DNA from: Leucobacter luti
Lineage (GTDB): Bacteria; Actinomycetota; Actinomycetes; Actinomycetales; Microbacteriaceae
Assembly: GCF_019464495.1 (NCBI RefSeq)
Contig: NZ_CP080492.1
Coordinates: forward strand, 248,001-312,000
Reading direction: 5' to 3'
DNA length: 64,000 bases
This document shows, in pieces, positions 37,321 to 46,646 of this stretch. The translations under genes and the position numbers were made by a program. Within the stretch, counting starts at the first letter, position 1. Every line of letters starts with the position of its first letter. The notes beneath the pieces were generated by a model, which saw only the letters and a list, made by a program, of their open reading frames with translations, made no database searches and was not told where the DNA came from.

Positions 37321-39291
37321 GTGGCGATTCTGGATGGAATCGAAGGTCCGCGAGACCTCGATGCCCTCACCCCCGAAGAGTGCCTGCAGCTTGCAGCGGA
37401 GATTCGGGAGTTCTTGATCGCTGAGGTCGCCAAGACTGGCGGACACCTGGGCCCGAACCTCGGCGTCGTTGAGTTAACGATTGCGATCCATCGCGTGTTT
37501 GACTCACCCCGTGATCCCATCGTCTTCGATACGGGTCACCAGAGCTACGTGCATAAGATCCTCACCGGCCGCCGCGACTTCTCGTTGCTGCGACGCAAAG
37601 GCGGACTCGCCGGGTACCCGCAGCGCTCGGAGTCGGAACACGACATCGTGGAGAGCTCACACGCATCCAGCTCGCTGAGCTGGGCGGATGGGATTTCGCG
37701 CGCGTTTGCCCGAACCGGCCAGGAAGATCGTCACGTGGTCGCGCTCGTGGGAGACGGCGCCCTCACGGGAGGCATGACCTGGGAAGCATTGAACAACATC
37801 ACCGACGATAACGACCGCAACCTGGTCATCGTCGTGAACGACAACGGACGGTCCTACGCCCCGACGATTGGCGGCATGGCACGATTCCTCAACTCGGTGC
37901 GCTCCAAAGACACCTACCGCGATCTGCAGGAGGGCAGCGAAAAGCTGTTTTCGCGTTTGGGGCGGCCAGGTCGAACGCTCTACCGCGGCACACGCGGGGC
38001 CCTGCACGGTTTCTTGAGCCGGGCAAGTAACAACGACCACCTGTACTCAAACCTCGACATCAAGTATCTCGGCCCGGTTGACGGGCACGACCTCGCCGCC
38101 GTCGAAGAAGTGCTGCACCAGGCCAAGGGCTACGGACGCCCCACCCTCGTGCACGTCATCACCGAGAAGGGTCGCGGCTACGCGCCTGCGGAAAACGATG
38201 AAGCTGACCAGTTCCACTCGGTTGGCCAGATCAATCCCGGCAATGGTGAGCCGGTTTCGGTATCGAACGGCGCGAGCTGGACAGGCGTGTTCCGCAAACG
38301 AATTGTCGAACTCGCGGACACGAACGATCGCATCGTGGCGATCACCGCTGCGATGCTTGCCCCCACTGGGCTCGACGCGTTGGCAGAGAAGCACCCGAAG
38401 CGAGTCTACGATGTGGGAATCGCTGAACAGCACGCGGTGACGAGTGCTGCCGGCCTTGCCTACGGGGGCCTGCACCCCGTCGTGGCGGTCTACGCGACGT
38501 TCATGAATCGCGCCTTCGATCAGCTGCTCATGGATGTCGCGCTCCACCACGCCGGCGTCACGTTCGTGCTTGACCGCGCAGGCCTCACCGGCCCCGATGG
38601 CGCCAGCCACAATGGTGTGTGGGATCTCGCGACGCTCCAGGTAGTGCCCGGGATCCGGATATCGGCACCGCGCGACGAAGAAACCCTCCGCGAGCTTCTC
38701 GCTGAGGCGGTGGCGATCGACGACGGGCCGACAGTGATCCGGTACCCCAAGGGGTCTGTCGGCCGGCCGATCCCTGCGCTCCGCCGCACCACGGACGGCG
38801 TCGATGTGCTGCGCGAGGTGCCGCCCGAAGCGGTAGAACGCGATGTCCTCTTCGTGACGGTCGGACCGATGGCGGCGATTGCACTGGAAGCAGCCGAACT
38901 GCTCACCGAGCACGGAATTAGTTCGAGCGTGGTGGATCCGCGCTGGGTGGTTCCTGTCGCACAGTCCGTCGTTGAGCTGGCCCGATCGCATCGCTTGCTC
39001 ATCAGTATCGAAGATGGTATCCGCGTCGGCGGTGTCGGAACCCGGATCAGGCAGGCGCTGCGCGATGCGGAGGTGGATACCGCGGTCAGTGAGCTGGGCA
39101 CGCCAGACGAGTTCCCCGAACACGCCTCACGCGAACAGTTGCTCGAGTCTGCCGGGCTCACCGCCGCACAGATCGCGGCCGATGTCTCAGCGCAGGTGCG
39201 CGGGGTCAAAGTACCGGTCGCACGCCAAGAGCCCCGCACGGAACCCATCGCGCTCCCCGTGGACGGTCCGCTGCCCGAGACGCACCCGTAG
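37321..39291 (+). CDS. dxs: 1-deoxy-D-xylulose-5-phosphate synthase
   Basis: 656 residues, GTG start after GGGGAGGTAACCGG. This thiamine-diphosphate enzyme condenses pyruvate and glyceraldehyde 3-phosphate, the first step of the MEP isoprenoid pathway. Key motifs: DTGHQSYVHKILTGR, the TPP site GDGALTGGMTWEALNN, YDVGIAEQHAVTSAAG, and the transketolase C-terminal domain with SIEDGIRVGGVG. The last ~30 residues are a polar extension. The pentapeptide-repeat gene follows after 6 bp. Confidence 0.96.
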   Translation: MAILDGIEGPRDLDALTPEECLQLAAEIREFLIAEVAKTGGHLGPNLGVVELTIAIHRVFDSPRDPIVFDTGHQSYVHKILTGRRDFSLLRRKGGLAGYPQRSESEHDIVESSHASSSLSWADGISRAFARTGQEDRHVVALVGDGALTGGMTWEALNNITDDNDRNLVIVVNDNGRSYAPTIGGMARFLNSVRSKDTYRDLQEGSEKLFSRLGRPGRTLYRGTRGALHGFLSRASNNDHLYSNLDIKYLGPVDGHDLAAVEEVLHQAKGYGRPTLVHVITEKGRGYAPAENDEADQFHSVGQINPGNGEPVSVSNGASWTGVFRKRIVELADTNDRIVAITAAMLAPTGLDALAEKHPKRVYDVGIAEQHAVTSAAGLAYGGLHPVVAVYATFMNRAFDQLLMDVALHHAGVTFVLDRAGLTGPDGASHNGVWDLATLQVVPGIRISAPRDEETLRELLAEAVAIDDGPTVIRYPKGSVGRPIPALRRTTDGVDVLREVPPEAVERDVLFVTVGPMAAIALEAAELLTEHGISSSVVDPRWVVPVAQSVVELARSHRLLISIEDGIRVGGVGTRIRQALRDAEVDTAVSELGTPDEFPEHASREQLLESAGLTAAQIAADVSAQVRGVKVPVARQEPRTEPIALPVDGPLPETHP

Positions 39292-39297
39292 GCTTCC

Positions 39298-39963
39298 ATG
39301 GCTGTCCGCAAGGTCCCGCGTTTTCCCGTGCTTGAGCCGCTGCGCTTTCCGAGGCTCGATCACGCTCCTGCCAACGCACCTGGTGCACGCGGGAGCTACG
39401 ATCTGATTGAATTCACCGATGCTACCGCGCATGAGGACTCGCTCGACGGCGCCTCGTTTTCGGAGTGTGTGCTCAATGGCATCACGGGGGAGGAGCTGTC
39501 GCTCCGCGGTGCTCGAATTTCCGAGACTCGAATCACGGGCCTCAACGTTCCCACGTTGCGGGGTTCGAGAGTGCTGTTTCGCGACGCTGAGCTCCTGGGT
39601 TCACGCGTCGGCGCCATGGAGGTACACGATGGCGAGTTCCGAGGCACGCTCATTGCGGAGAGCAAGTTCGGCTGGGTGAATTTCCGTGCCGCACAGTTAC
39701 AACGGGTGGTGTTTCGCGACTGCGTGTTTAGCGAACTTGATTTCGGCGGCGCGACGCTTGCGGGTGTTTCATTCGAGAATTGCCGAGTGGACACGCTGCA
39801 GATTGATGGCGCACGATTGTCAGACGTCGATCTGCGTGGCCTCACAATCATTGGCAGCATCAGCGATGCCCAGAATCTGCGGGGCGCGACGATCTCCTCG
39901 CAGCAGGCAGCAGAACTGACGCGGGTGTTCGCCTCACACCTGGGCATCTCAGTCGAGGACTGA
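39298..39963 (+). CDS. Pentapeptide-repeat protein
   Basis: 221 residues. From ~45 to ~200 the chain shows A(D/N)LxG-type five-residue periodicity (LDGASFSECVLNG, LRGARISETRITG, FRGTLIAESKF, DFGGATLAGVSF, LRGATISSQQA), forming a right-handed quadrilateral beta-helix. Some members of this superfamily mimic DNA and inhibit gyrase, but this one cannot be assigned such a role from the sequence. It lacks a signal peptide and is probably cotranscribed with dxs. Confidence 0.85.
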   Translation: MAVRKVPRFPVLEPLRFPRLDHAPANAPGARGSYDLIEFTDATAHEDSLDGASFSECVLNGITGEELSLRGARISETRITGLNVPTLRGSRVLFRDAELLGSRVGAMEVHDGEFRGTLIAESKFGWVNFRAAQLQRVVFRDCVFSELDFGGATLAGVSFENCRVDTLQIDGARLSDVDLRGLTIIGSISDAQNLRGATISSQQAAELTRVFASHLGISVED

Positions 39964-40013
39964 ATACGTGTGCTCCGTGCGCTTCAATCAGATGCGTGCC
40001 AGTGCAGACAGAC

Positions 40014-40051
40014 GTGTGGCCGCGGCCCGTGAATACGGGACGCGGCCACAC
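40014..40051. terminator. Long hairpin between pentapeptide gene and fadB
   Basis: GTGTGGCCGCG at 40014-40024 pairs with 40041-40051, and the loop holds a further CCCGT/ACGGG stem. It sits between convergent genes, 20 bp from the fadB stop, and probably serves both. Confidence 0.75.
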
Positions 40052-40070
40052 GCTGCATCGATGCGCTGAG

Positions 40071-42206
40071 TTAGCCAGCCGCAGCGATCCGTGGATTGTG
40101 GAACGTTGCTCCGAAGACACGCTCGCTCGCACCCACACGATCAAGATAGGGCGTTGCCCCGCCTGCCTGGAACGGCCAACCAGCACCAAGAATCAGGCAG
40201 AGATCGATGTCTTCGGCGGCCGCCACGACCCCCTCGTCCAGCATGATCTTGATTTCGCCCGCGAGCTCGTCTTCAACGCGACGCAGGATGTCGGACTCAG
40301 TAACGGGGGAGTTTCCGAACTTCAGTGCCTTCTTCGCGGCCTTCGAGAGGTCCTCGACCTTGCCCTGCTTCGTCTTCACGAGCGCGCTATCGATCTCTGC
40401 GAGAGCGTGGAGGTTCGGAGAGGCGTAGAAGCGCTCCGGGAACGCCGCAACCATGGTGTCCTGTACGTGCGCCGCAACTTTCCAACCGACGAGGTCGATG
40501 AGTTCGAACGGACCCATCGGCAGCCCGATCCCGGCGAGTGAGCGCTCAACGACTGGCAGTGGCGTCCCCTCGTCGAGTGCGCGCGCCGCCTCGCCCATCA
40601 CTTTGGCGAGGAGGCGGTTGACCACGAAGCCGGGTCGATCGGCCGTAATCACGGCGCTCTTCCCGAGCTTGCGCGCTACGCCCATAGCGGTGGCAAGCGT
40701 CTCGTCGTCCGTCGCCGGCGTGTTGACGACTTCGATCAGTGGCATCACGGCGACTGGATTGAAGAAGTGGAAGCCCACGAGGCGCTCGGGGTGTGCCAGG
40801 TTTGCGCCGATTTCCTCGACTGATAGCGACGAAGTGTTCGTCGCCATAACGGCCGTTTCGGAGATGATCGGCTCGATCTCGGCAAACACCTGCTGCTTCA
40901 CGCCGAGCTCCTCGAAGACGGCCTCGATCACCCAGTCGCAATCAGCGAACAGAGTCTTGTCCGTGGTGCCACTGACGAGGGCCTTGACCTGGTTCGCGTC
41001 GTCCTGCGTCAGGCGTCCCTTCTCCTGCATTTTGTCGATTTCACCGCGGATATGCGCAATGCCTTTGTCGACGCGTGCCTGATCAATATCGGTGATGATC
41101 ACGGGGACGCGGAGCTTTCGCGCGAACAGGAGCGCGAACTGGCTCGCCATGAGGCCGGCGCCGATCACGCCGACCTTCTGAACCGGCTTCGCGAGCGACT
41201 TGTCCGGAGCTCCGGCTGGCCGCTTCGCGCGCTTCTGGACGAGATCGAAGGCATAGATTGACGCGACGAACTGGTCGCCCGCAATGAGTTCAGCAAGTGC
41301 GTCATCTTCGCGTTCGAAGCCGCGCTGGAGATCGTTGTCCTTCGCCGCGCTCAGAAGATCGAGCGCAACGTACGGCGACTTCGCAGCCGTGCCAATCCGG
41401 GCCTTGAGCATGTCCCGGGCGATCTTGATCGCCGCTGGCCATTTTGTGAGGCGTTCCAGCTTGCCGGGTACATGCGGGCGCTCAACCTTGGTCTTACCGG
41501 TGAGTACGCGATCCGCCCACGCGAGCGACTCTTCAAGGAAGCTTGCCGCTCCGAACATCTGGTCGAACAGACCCATTTCGGTCGCCTGCTTCGGCTTCAG
41601 CATGCGATTGTTCTTGAGCGGGTTTGACACAACTACTTCGAGCGCCTGCTCGATCCCGATCAGGTTGGGGACAATCGTTGCGCCGCCCCATCCTGGGATG
41701 ATGCCGAGGAACACTTCGGGAAACGCGAGCGCCGCGGCAGACGAATCTACGGTGCGGTAGCTGCAATGCAGCGCGATCTCCATGGCGCCGCCGAGCGCGA
41801 GCCCGTTCACAAACGCGAACGAAGGAACGCCAACGGTGCTGAGCTTGCCCAGGATGTAGTGGCCATACTGCGCCATCAGACGAGCGTTCTCTGCGGTGGC
41901 AAGCGTCGAGACCTTGGAGAGGTCTGCACCAGCGGCGAAGATGAACTGCTTGCCGGTGACACCGACAGCCGCAATCTCCCCAGCGGCTGCTCGTGCAGTG
42001 AGCTCGTCCAGTACCGCGCCAAAACGCTCAAGCGTGCGGGGCCCGAGCGTGTTCGGGCGAGTGTGGTCCCTGCCGTTGTCGAGGGTGATGAGCGCGAGCG
42101 TACCGCCGGAGGGGAGGGTGACGTCTCTGACGAAGGACTCAGTGATGACTTCGTCAGCGGAGGCCGCGAGAAGCGGGGCGAAATCGATACTGCGGTAATC
42201 AGTCAT
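40071..42206 (-). CDS. fadB: Fatty-acid oxidation complex alpha subunit (enoyl-CoA hydratase/3-hydroxyacyl-CoA dehydrogenase)
   Basis: 711 residues. The N-terminal crotonase domain (~1-300) has FAAGADLSKVSTL and GLALGGAMEIALHCSYR, the oxyanion-hole region, with a glutamate in FPEVFLGIIPGWGG. The dehydrogenase NAD-binding domain starts at ~345 with VGVIGAGLMASQFALLF, and the 3HCDH domain carries LVGFHFFNPVAVMPLIEVV. It performs hydration and oxidation of enoyl-CoA in beta-oxidation. The thiolase gene lies 6 bp upstream on the same strand, forming the classical two-subunit operon. Confidence 0.94.
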   Translation of the reverse strand: MTDYRSIDFAPLLAASADEVITESFVRDVTLPSGGTLALITLDNGRDHTRPNTLGPRTLERFGAVLDELTARAAAGEIAAVGVTGKQFIFAAGADLSKVSTLATAENARLMAQYGHYILGKLSTVGVPSFAFVNGLALGGAMEIALHCSYRTVDSSAAALAFPEVFLGIIPGWGGATIVPNLIGIEQALEVVVSNPLKNNRMLKPKQATEMGLFDQMFGAASFLEESLAWADRVLTGKTKVERPHVPGKLERLTKWPAAIKIARDMLKARIGTAAKSPYVALDLLSAAKDNDLQRGFEREDDALAELIAGDQFVASIYAFDLVQKRAKRPAGAPDKSLAKPVQKVGVIGAGLMASQFALLFARKLRVPVIITDIDQARVDKGIAHIRGEIDKMQEKGRLTQDDANQVKALVSGTTDKTLFADCDWVIEAVFEELGVKQQVFAEIEPIISETAVMATNTSSLSVEEIGANLAHPERLVGFHFFNPVAVMPLIEVVNTPATDDETLATAMGVARKLGKSAVITADRPGFVVNRLLAKVMGEAARALDEGTPLPVVERSLAGIGLPMGPFELIDLVGWKVAAHVQDTMVAAFPERFYASPNLHALAEIDSALVKTKQGKVEDLSKAAKKALKFGNSPVTESDILRRVEDELAGEIKIMLDEGVVAAAEDIDLCLILGAGWPFQAGGATPYLDRVGASERVFGATFHNPRIAAAG

Positions 42207-42212
42207 GGCGTA

Positions 42213-43406
42213 TTACTTGCCCTTCTTGCCGTCGAAGTGGGGATTCTCCCAGATCGCAGTGCCGCCCTGACCCAGGCCGACGCACATCGCCGTGACACCG
42301 TAGCGCACGTCTGGACGCTGCTCGAACTGACGCGCGAGCTGAATCATGAGCCGAACACCGGAAGCGGCAAGCGGGTGGCCCACTGCGATTGCGCCGCCCC
42401 ACGGGTTCACGCGAGGATCCTCGTCGGAGATGCCGAAGTGATCGGTGAACGAGAGCACCTGCACCGCAAATGCTTCGTTCAGCTCAAACAGTCCGATGTC
42501 GGTGATACTAAGACCAGCGCGCTTCAGCGCCTTCTCCGTCGCGGGAACGGGGCCGAGGCCCATGACTTCGGGCTCAACACCGGCGAAGGCGAATCCAACG
42601 AGCCGCATCTTCGCGGTCAGCCCCAGCTCGCGCGCGGTATCGGCACCAGCCATCAGCGACATCGTCGCGCCGTCAGTGAGCGGGGAAGACGTGCCAGCGG
42701 TGACGCGTCCGTGCGGGCGGAACGGCGTCTTGAGGCCTGCGAGCCCCTCCATCGTCGTCTGCGGGCGTCGGCCCTCATCTTCGGTTGCAAGGCCCCAGCC
42801 AGCGGCGGAACGTGTGGCGACGGGGATCAGATCCGGCTGAATATCGCCGCGGTCATAGGCGGCCTGCACTTTGTGCTGGCTCAGCATGCCGAAGCGATCT
42901 GCCCGCTCTTTGGTGAGCGCTGGGAAGCGATCGTGGAGTCGCTCAGCGGTGAGTCCCATGTTGAGCGCGTCTGGGCTGACGAGCTTTTCTGCGACGAAGC
43001 GAGGGTTCGGATCGGCGTCCAGACCGAGCGGGTGACGTCCCATGTGCTCTACGCCGCCGGCGACGGCAATGTCGTACTGGCCGGATCCGATCGCGGCGCC
43101 CATAAAGGACGCCACGGTCAGGGCACCGGCGCACATGCGGTCCAGCGCGAAGCCAGGAACGGTGACGGGGATTCCCGAGAGAATCGAAACGGTGCGACCG
43201 AGTGTCAAACCCTGATCGCCCTGCTGGGTCGTCGCGGCAATGCCAACGTCGTCGATGCGATCGAGCGGGAGTCCTTCGTTGCGGGCGAGGAGACCCTGCA
43301 GCGCCTTGACCGCGAGGTCGTCGGCGCGGGTCCCCGCATACATGCCCTTGTCGCCTGCGCGTCCGAAGGGGGTACGAACCCCGTCTACGAACACAACATC
43401 TCTCAT
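42213..43406 (-). CDS. fadA: Acetyl-CoA acyltransferase (thiolase)
   Basis: 397 residues from the ATG at 43406; a GTG three codons upstream (43415), closer to a GGAGG, is an alternative. The acylated cysteine is in LDRMCAGALTVASFM near residue 90, the His in NPWGGAIAVGHPLAASG, and the C-terminal Cys-Gly in TAMCVGLGQGGTA. It carries out the thiolytic cleavage of 3-ketoacyl-CoA, the last step of beta-oxidation. It is first gene of the fadA-fadB operon. A palindrome lies in its promoter. Confidence 0.94.
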   Translation of the reverse strand: MRDVVFVDGVRTPFGRAGDKGMYAGTRADDLAVKALQGLLARNEGLPLDRIDDVGIAATTQQGDQGLTLGRTVSILSGIPVTVPGFALDRMCAGALTVASFMGAAIGSGQYDIAVAGGVEHMGRHPLGLDADPNPRFVAEKLVSPDALNMGLTAERLHDRFPALTKERADRFGMLSQHKVQAAYDRGDIQPDLIPVATRSAAGWGLATEDEGRRPQTTMEGLAGLKTPFRPHGRVTAGTSSPLTDGATMSLMAGADTARELGLTAKMRLVGFAFAGVEPEVMGLGPVPATEKALKRAGLSITDIGLFELNEAFAVQVLSFTDHFGISDEDPRVNPWGGAIAVGHPLAASGVRLMIQLARQFEQRPDVRYGVTAMCVGLGQGGTAIWENPHFDGKKGK

Positions 43407-43456
43407 TGCGGCCACTTCGCCTCCATCAGGTATGTGATCTGTCTTCCACCATATTA

Positions 43457-43469
43457 GAGACTCAGTCTC
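43457..43469 (-). promoter_or_regulatory. Operator-like palindrome in the fadA promoter
   Basis: GAGACT, one central base, AGTCTC: a perfect 6-1-6 palindrome (7 arms with one mismatch). On the minus strand it is followed directly by TAATAT, a good -10 hexamer, so it occupies the spacer between -35 and -10. This geometry suits repression, likely by a TetR-type fatty-acid regulator. The regulator is not identified. Confidence 0.45.
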
Positions 43470-43526
43470 AATCCGTGGACAACCCGTGTGAGTTCGCCGC
43501 AACTTCCCGGAATTCCGGGGCCTCAC

Positions 43527-44714
43527 TTATCGCAGATCTACAAAAACAGCCGCAAGTATTGGTGCAACTATTCCAAGCTGCCACTCACGGGCTCCGAGCT
43601 CTTTGAGACGGAGTGCGATGCTCTCTGCCGAGCGATCAGCGGGTGGACGCCACACCAGACGGCGCAGATGATCCGGAGTCAGCAGATTCTCAATGGGGAT
43701 CCCCTGACGCTCCGCCTCGGCCTCCACCGCGGCACGCGCGGCGACCAGCCGCTCGGCTGCCTCCGGGTTCCGCTGGCCCCAGCCGCGATGGTGAGGGATC
43801 GCGTCAGGATCCCGGGGCTTCGATCCAGGCAAATTTCCGGTGGTCTTTCCGACGAGGATCGCTTTCCACCACCGGTCGATCTCAGTGCGGCTCGCGCGCC
43901 CCTTAAAATTCGGAATCCGTGCGAGATCACCCTTGGAACGTGGATTTGCCGCGGCCGCCGCAACCACCGACGAGTCTGGGATGAGTCGCCCTGGCGCGAT
44001 ATCCCGTTCTCGTGCAAGCGCGTCGCGCGCTTCCCAGAGCTCGCGCGCGAGCGCCAGGCTTCGCGGTGTCTTCAATACATGCGCACCGGAGAGCTTTCGC
44101 CACGGCTCCGGGCTCTTGATCTTTTGCGGCCGAGTGCGCACCGCTTCAAACTCCTGCACCGCGTACTCGCGCTTGCCTTGGGCATCGAGGTCATCCGCGA
44201 TCGCGTCGCGGAGATCCGGGAGCAGCGCAACATCAAGCGCGGCGTACTCAAGCCACGACTCGGGAAGCGGGCGCTGCGACCAGTCGGCCGCCGAGTGAGC
44301 CTTCTCCAGGTGGATCCCGAGCAGCTGCTCCACGATCGCACCGAGCCCCACTCGGTCGTAGCCGAGCAAGCGTGCCGCGAGCTCGGTGTCGAAGAGGCGG
44401 TCAGGATGCAGTCCGAGTTCATCAAGGCAGGGAATGTCCTGGCTGGCGGCATGCAGAATCCACTCTTCACCATCCAACGCTGCGGCGAGTGGAGCGAAAC
44501 TCGTGATTTCGATTGGATCGAAGAGGAATGGACCGGCGCCGCGTCGATACACCTGCACGAGATACGCCTCGGCGCCGTAAGTGAACCCTGAAGCGCGCTC
44601 AGCGTCGACACCAATTGGCCCGGTAGCGTCGGCGAGCAGGGCTGCAGCGTGAGCAAGACCAGCATCGTCGGTGATCAGCGACCACTGGGTGTCGAGTTCT
44701 GACTGTTCAACCAA
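43527..44714 (-). CDS. rnd: Ribonuclease D-like 3'-5' exonuclease with HRDC domain
   Basis: 395 residues from a TTG at 44714. The DEDDy exonuclease domain shows IGVDAERASGF (Asp and Glu), LHAASQDIPCLDEL (Asp) and YAALDVALLPDLRD (Tyr-x3-Asp). HRDC-type helices follow at ~210-290 (LARELWEARDALARERD, PDSSVV). It is expected to trim 3' ends of stable RNAs. It lies 5 bp after the DUF3000 gene, an arrangement conserved in actinobacteria. Confidence 0.92.
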   Translation of the reverse strand: MVEQSELDTQWSLITDDAGLAHAAALLADATGPIGVDAERASGFTYGAEAYLVQVYRRGAGPFLFDPIEITSFAPLAAALDGEEWILHAASQDIPCLDELGLHPDRLFDTELAARLLGYDRVGLGAIVEQLLGIHLEKAHSAADWSQRPLPESWLEYAALDVALLPDLRDAIADDLDAQGKREYAVQEFEAVRTRPQKIKSPEPWRKLSGAHVLKTPRSLALARELWEARDALARERDIAPGRLIPDSSVVAAAAANPRSKGDLARIPNFKGRASRTEIDRWWKAILVGKTTGNLPGSKPRDPDAIPHHRGWGQRNPEAAERLVAARAAVEAEAERQGIPIENLLTPDHLRRLVWRPPADRSAESIALRLKELGAREWQLGIVAPILAAVFVDLR

Positions 44715-44719
44715 GACTT

Positions 44720-45340
44720 CTAGACTCCCTCAGAGGTCGGGCGCGCCCGTCGCGCCGCGAGCGAGTCGATTCCTTCTTCATGTGGGAGTCCAGCGAGCAA
44801 GCACAGCAGCTCCGACCAGGCCTCTGCATGAGCGGAGAAATCGGCTCCGAGCGGCGTCCACGAGGCCCGCAGCTCAATTTGAGCGGCATCGCCCCTCGAT
44901 TCAAGCGTACCGAACCCGCTGGAGATCGTCTTCGTGGCAGTGCCAGAAAGGTACGTGTACTGAGCCGCCCGGGTATCGAGAGCGTCAACGAGCCACGACC
45001 AAGCAACATCCGAAATGAATGGATCGACGCCAATCTCCATCTCGAGTGGCGCGTGTGCAAAACACACGACGCGGAACGGCCCGCCCCATTCCTCAACGGA
45101 ATCAGGGTCGTGCAGCAGCAAGAGCCGCCCCGCGCCGTAGGCCGAGTCGAGGGCGGTTTCAGCGTCGTCGCCGCGCTTCGGCCCGCGCGAGACTCCCGCG
45201 GCGAGCGCGACTGAGTCCGGTGCGATCCGTTCAGGAGCGGGGATCTCCTGAGACACGAGTTCACTACGAAGCCGCGCATTTCGGATCTGTTCGGCCGCGA
45301 CGCTGAACTCGATCGATGTCCCGCCGATCATTGCCATCAC
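44720..45340 (-). CDS. DUF3000 protein
   Basis: 206 residues, starting at a GTG with in-frame ATG codons one and three codons later. Conserved blocks include RLRSELVSQEIPAPERIAP, WGGPFRVVCFAHAPLEMEIG, the VAWSWLVDAL segment and ELRASWTPLG. There is no membrane segment. The family is actinobacterial, always adjacent to the RNase D gene, and has no known function. Cotranscription with rnd is likely. Confidence 0.87.
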   Translation of the reverse strand: MMAMIGGTSIEFSVAAEQIRNARLRSELVSQEIPAPERIAPDSVALAAGVSRGPKRGDDAETALDSAYGAGRLLLLHDPDSVEEWGGPFRVVCFAHAPLEMEIGVDPFISDVAWSWLVDALDTRAAQYTYLSGTATKTISSGFGTLESRGDAAQIELRASWTPLGADFSAHAEAWSELLCLLAGLPHEEGIDSLAARRARPTSEGV

Positions 45341-45422
45341 ACCCGTGACACTAGAGTTTCCTGTGAATCATCTTGCGAAGCCACGCCGGGATCGCCCGGA
45401 TCGCGGCAGGAAGGGGCATCCA

Positions 45423-46640
45423 ATGCAGCGCTGGGAGAGCAAGCTCAGTCGAGCAGTGGGGTATGGGTTGGGTGCGGCGGCCCTCGGCCTTGCAGGGGTG
45501 GTTGCGGGGGGTACCGCCCTGGCGCGCCGGGTCGTCACACCCGATCTTTCTCCCGCTGAGCCTGTCCTGCTCGATCGCATTGAACGGGAGGACGATCGGA
45601 TCATCGTCTGGTTACGCGGCAGGCACGCTGATCTGCCCGGCCAGTACTCGCTGCTGTTCAACGGTGACGCCGGCCACGCGCGCGTCGGCCCGGTCCTCGC
45701 GATTGATCGTGGCGCAGTCTCCAGGCAGGTGCTGCAGGTCGATCGCGGCGTGCTGCAGGCAGGAGCACGAGGACGCCTGACGGGCTGGTGGTATGCGACT
45801 CCCGAGGCCGTTGGACTGCGCACGGAACGCATCCACTATGAGACGGAACTCGGGGCCGCAGAGGCCTGGATCCTCCATCCTCCGAAGGTCCGTCGTTCTC
45901 AGCGAGGCCGCTGGGCCGTGCACGTGCACGGCCGGGGTGCGCTTCCCGAGGAAACCCTGCGAGGAGTGCTGCCGCTCGCTCGTGCTGGGATCACGAGTCT
46001 CGTGATCTCTTATCGCAATGATCCTGGCGCACCAGCTGGCGACTATGGTCGCTACGGAATGGGAGTTGCGGAAAGCCGCGACGTCGACGCGGCAATCGCT
46101 GAGACCCTTCGACGAGGGGCTCAGCGCGTGACCCTGTTCGGGTGGTCCATGGGGGGCACGGCAGTTCTCCGCTCCGGCACGACTGGCCGGTATGCTGCAG
46201 CCGTCGATGGCCTCATTTTGGACTCGCCCGCCGTAGACTGGCCCGCACTCCTGCGACACCAGGCGGCCGCTGTGGCAGCGCCGCGGCCGCTGGCTGACCT
46301 CGGCATTACCCTCCTGAAGCGCGGTGTGGTGCGCGGGGGAGAGCCTGGCGGGATCGACTTCCCGAGCCTGCGCCCACAGACTGTCGGTCGAGCGTTGCAG
46401 GTGCCTGTGCTTCTCCATGCGAGTCGTGGAGATAGCTTCGTCCCCTGCGCGGGGGCCGAAGCGCTGGCAGCGAGCCGCCCGGATCTCGTGCAGCTGCGCC
46501 TGCAGGACGAGGGTGAGCATGTCAAGCTCTGGAACACGGATCCGGAGGGGTGGGAAGCGGCAACAGAGCAATTCGCACGGGCCCTCCCCAAACCCGGCTG
46601 GCGTGGGGACCTGCTCGTCCCGCCGGTGCGGCTAGACTAA
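45423..46640 (+). CDS. Alpha/beta hydrolase, membrane-anchored
   Basis: 405 residues from an ATG preceded by GGAAGGGGCATCC. An N-terminal hydrophobic helix (residues ~14-38) probably anchors it. The fold shows VHVHGRGALPEET after the oxyanion strand, the nucleophile elbow GWSMGGTAVL, a likely acid Asp in LHASRGDSFVPC and the His in DEGEHVKLWNTDP. It resembles BAAT/peptidase S9-like hydrolases; the substrate is unknown. zapE follows 6 bp downstream. Confidence 0.85.
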   Translation: MQRWESKLSRAVGYGLGAAALGLAGVVAGGTALARRVVTPDLSPAEPVLLDRIEREDDRIIVWLRGRHADLPGQYSLLFNGDAGHARVGPVLAIDRGAVSRQVLQVDRGVLQAGARGRLTGWWYATPEAVGLRTERIHYETELGAAEAWILHPPKVRRSQRGRWAVHVHGRGALPEETLRGVLPLARAGITSLVISYRNDPGAPAGDYGRYGMGVAESRDVDAAIAETLRRGAQRVTLFGWSMGGTAVLRSGTTGRYAAAVDGLILDSPAVDWPALLRHQAAAVAAPRPLADLGITLLKRGVVRGGEPGGIDFPSLRPQTVGRALQVPVLLHASRGDSFVPCAGAEALAASRPDLVQLRLQDEGEHVKLWNTDPEGWEAATEQFARALPKPGWRGDLLVPPVRLD

Positions 46641-46646
46641 TCTGCG

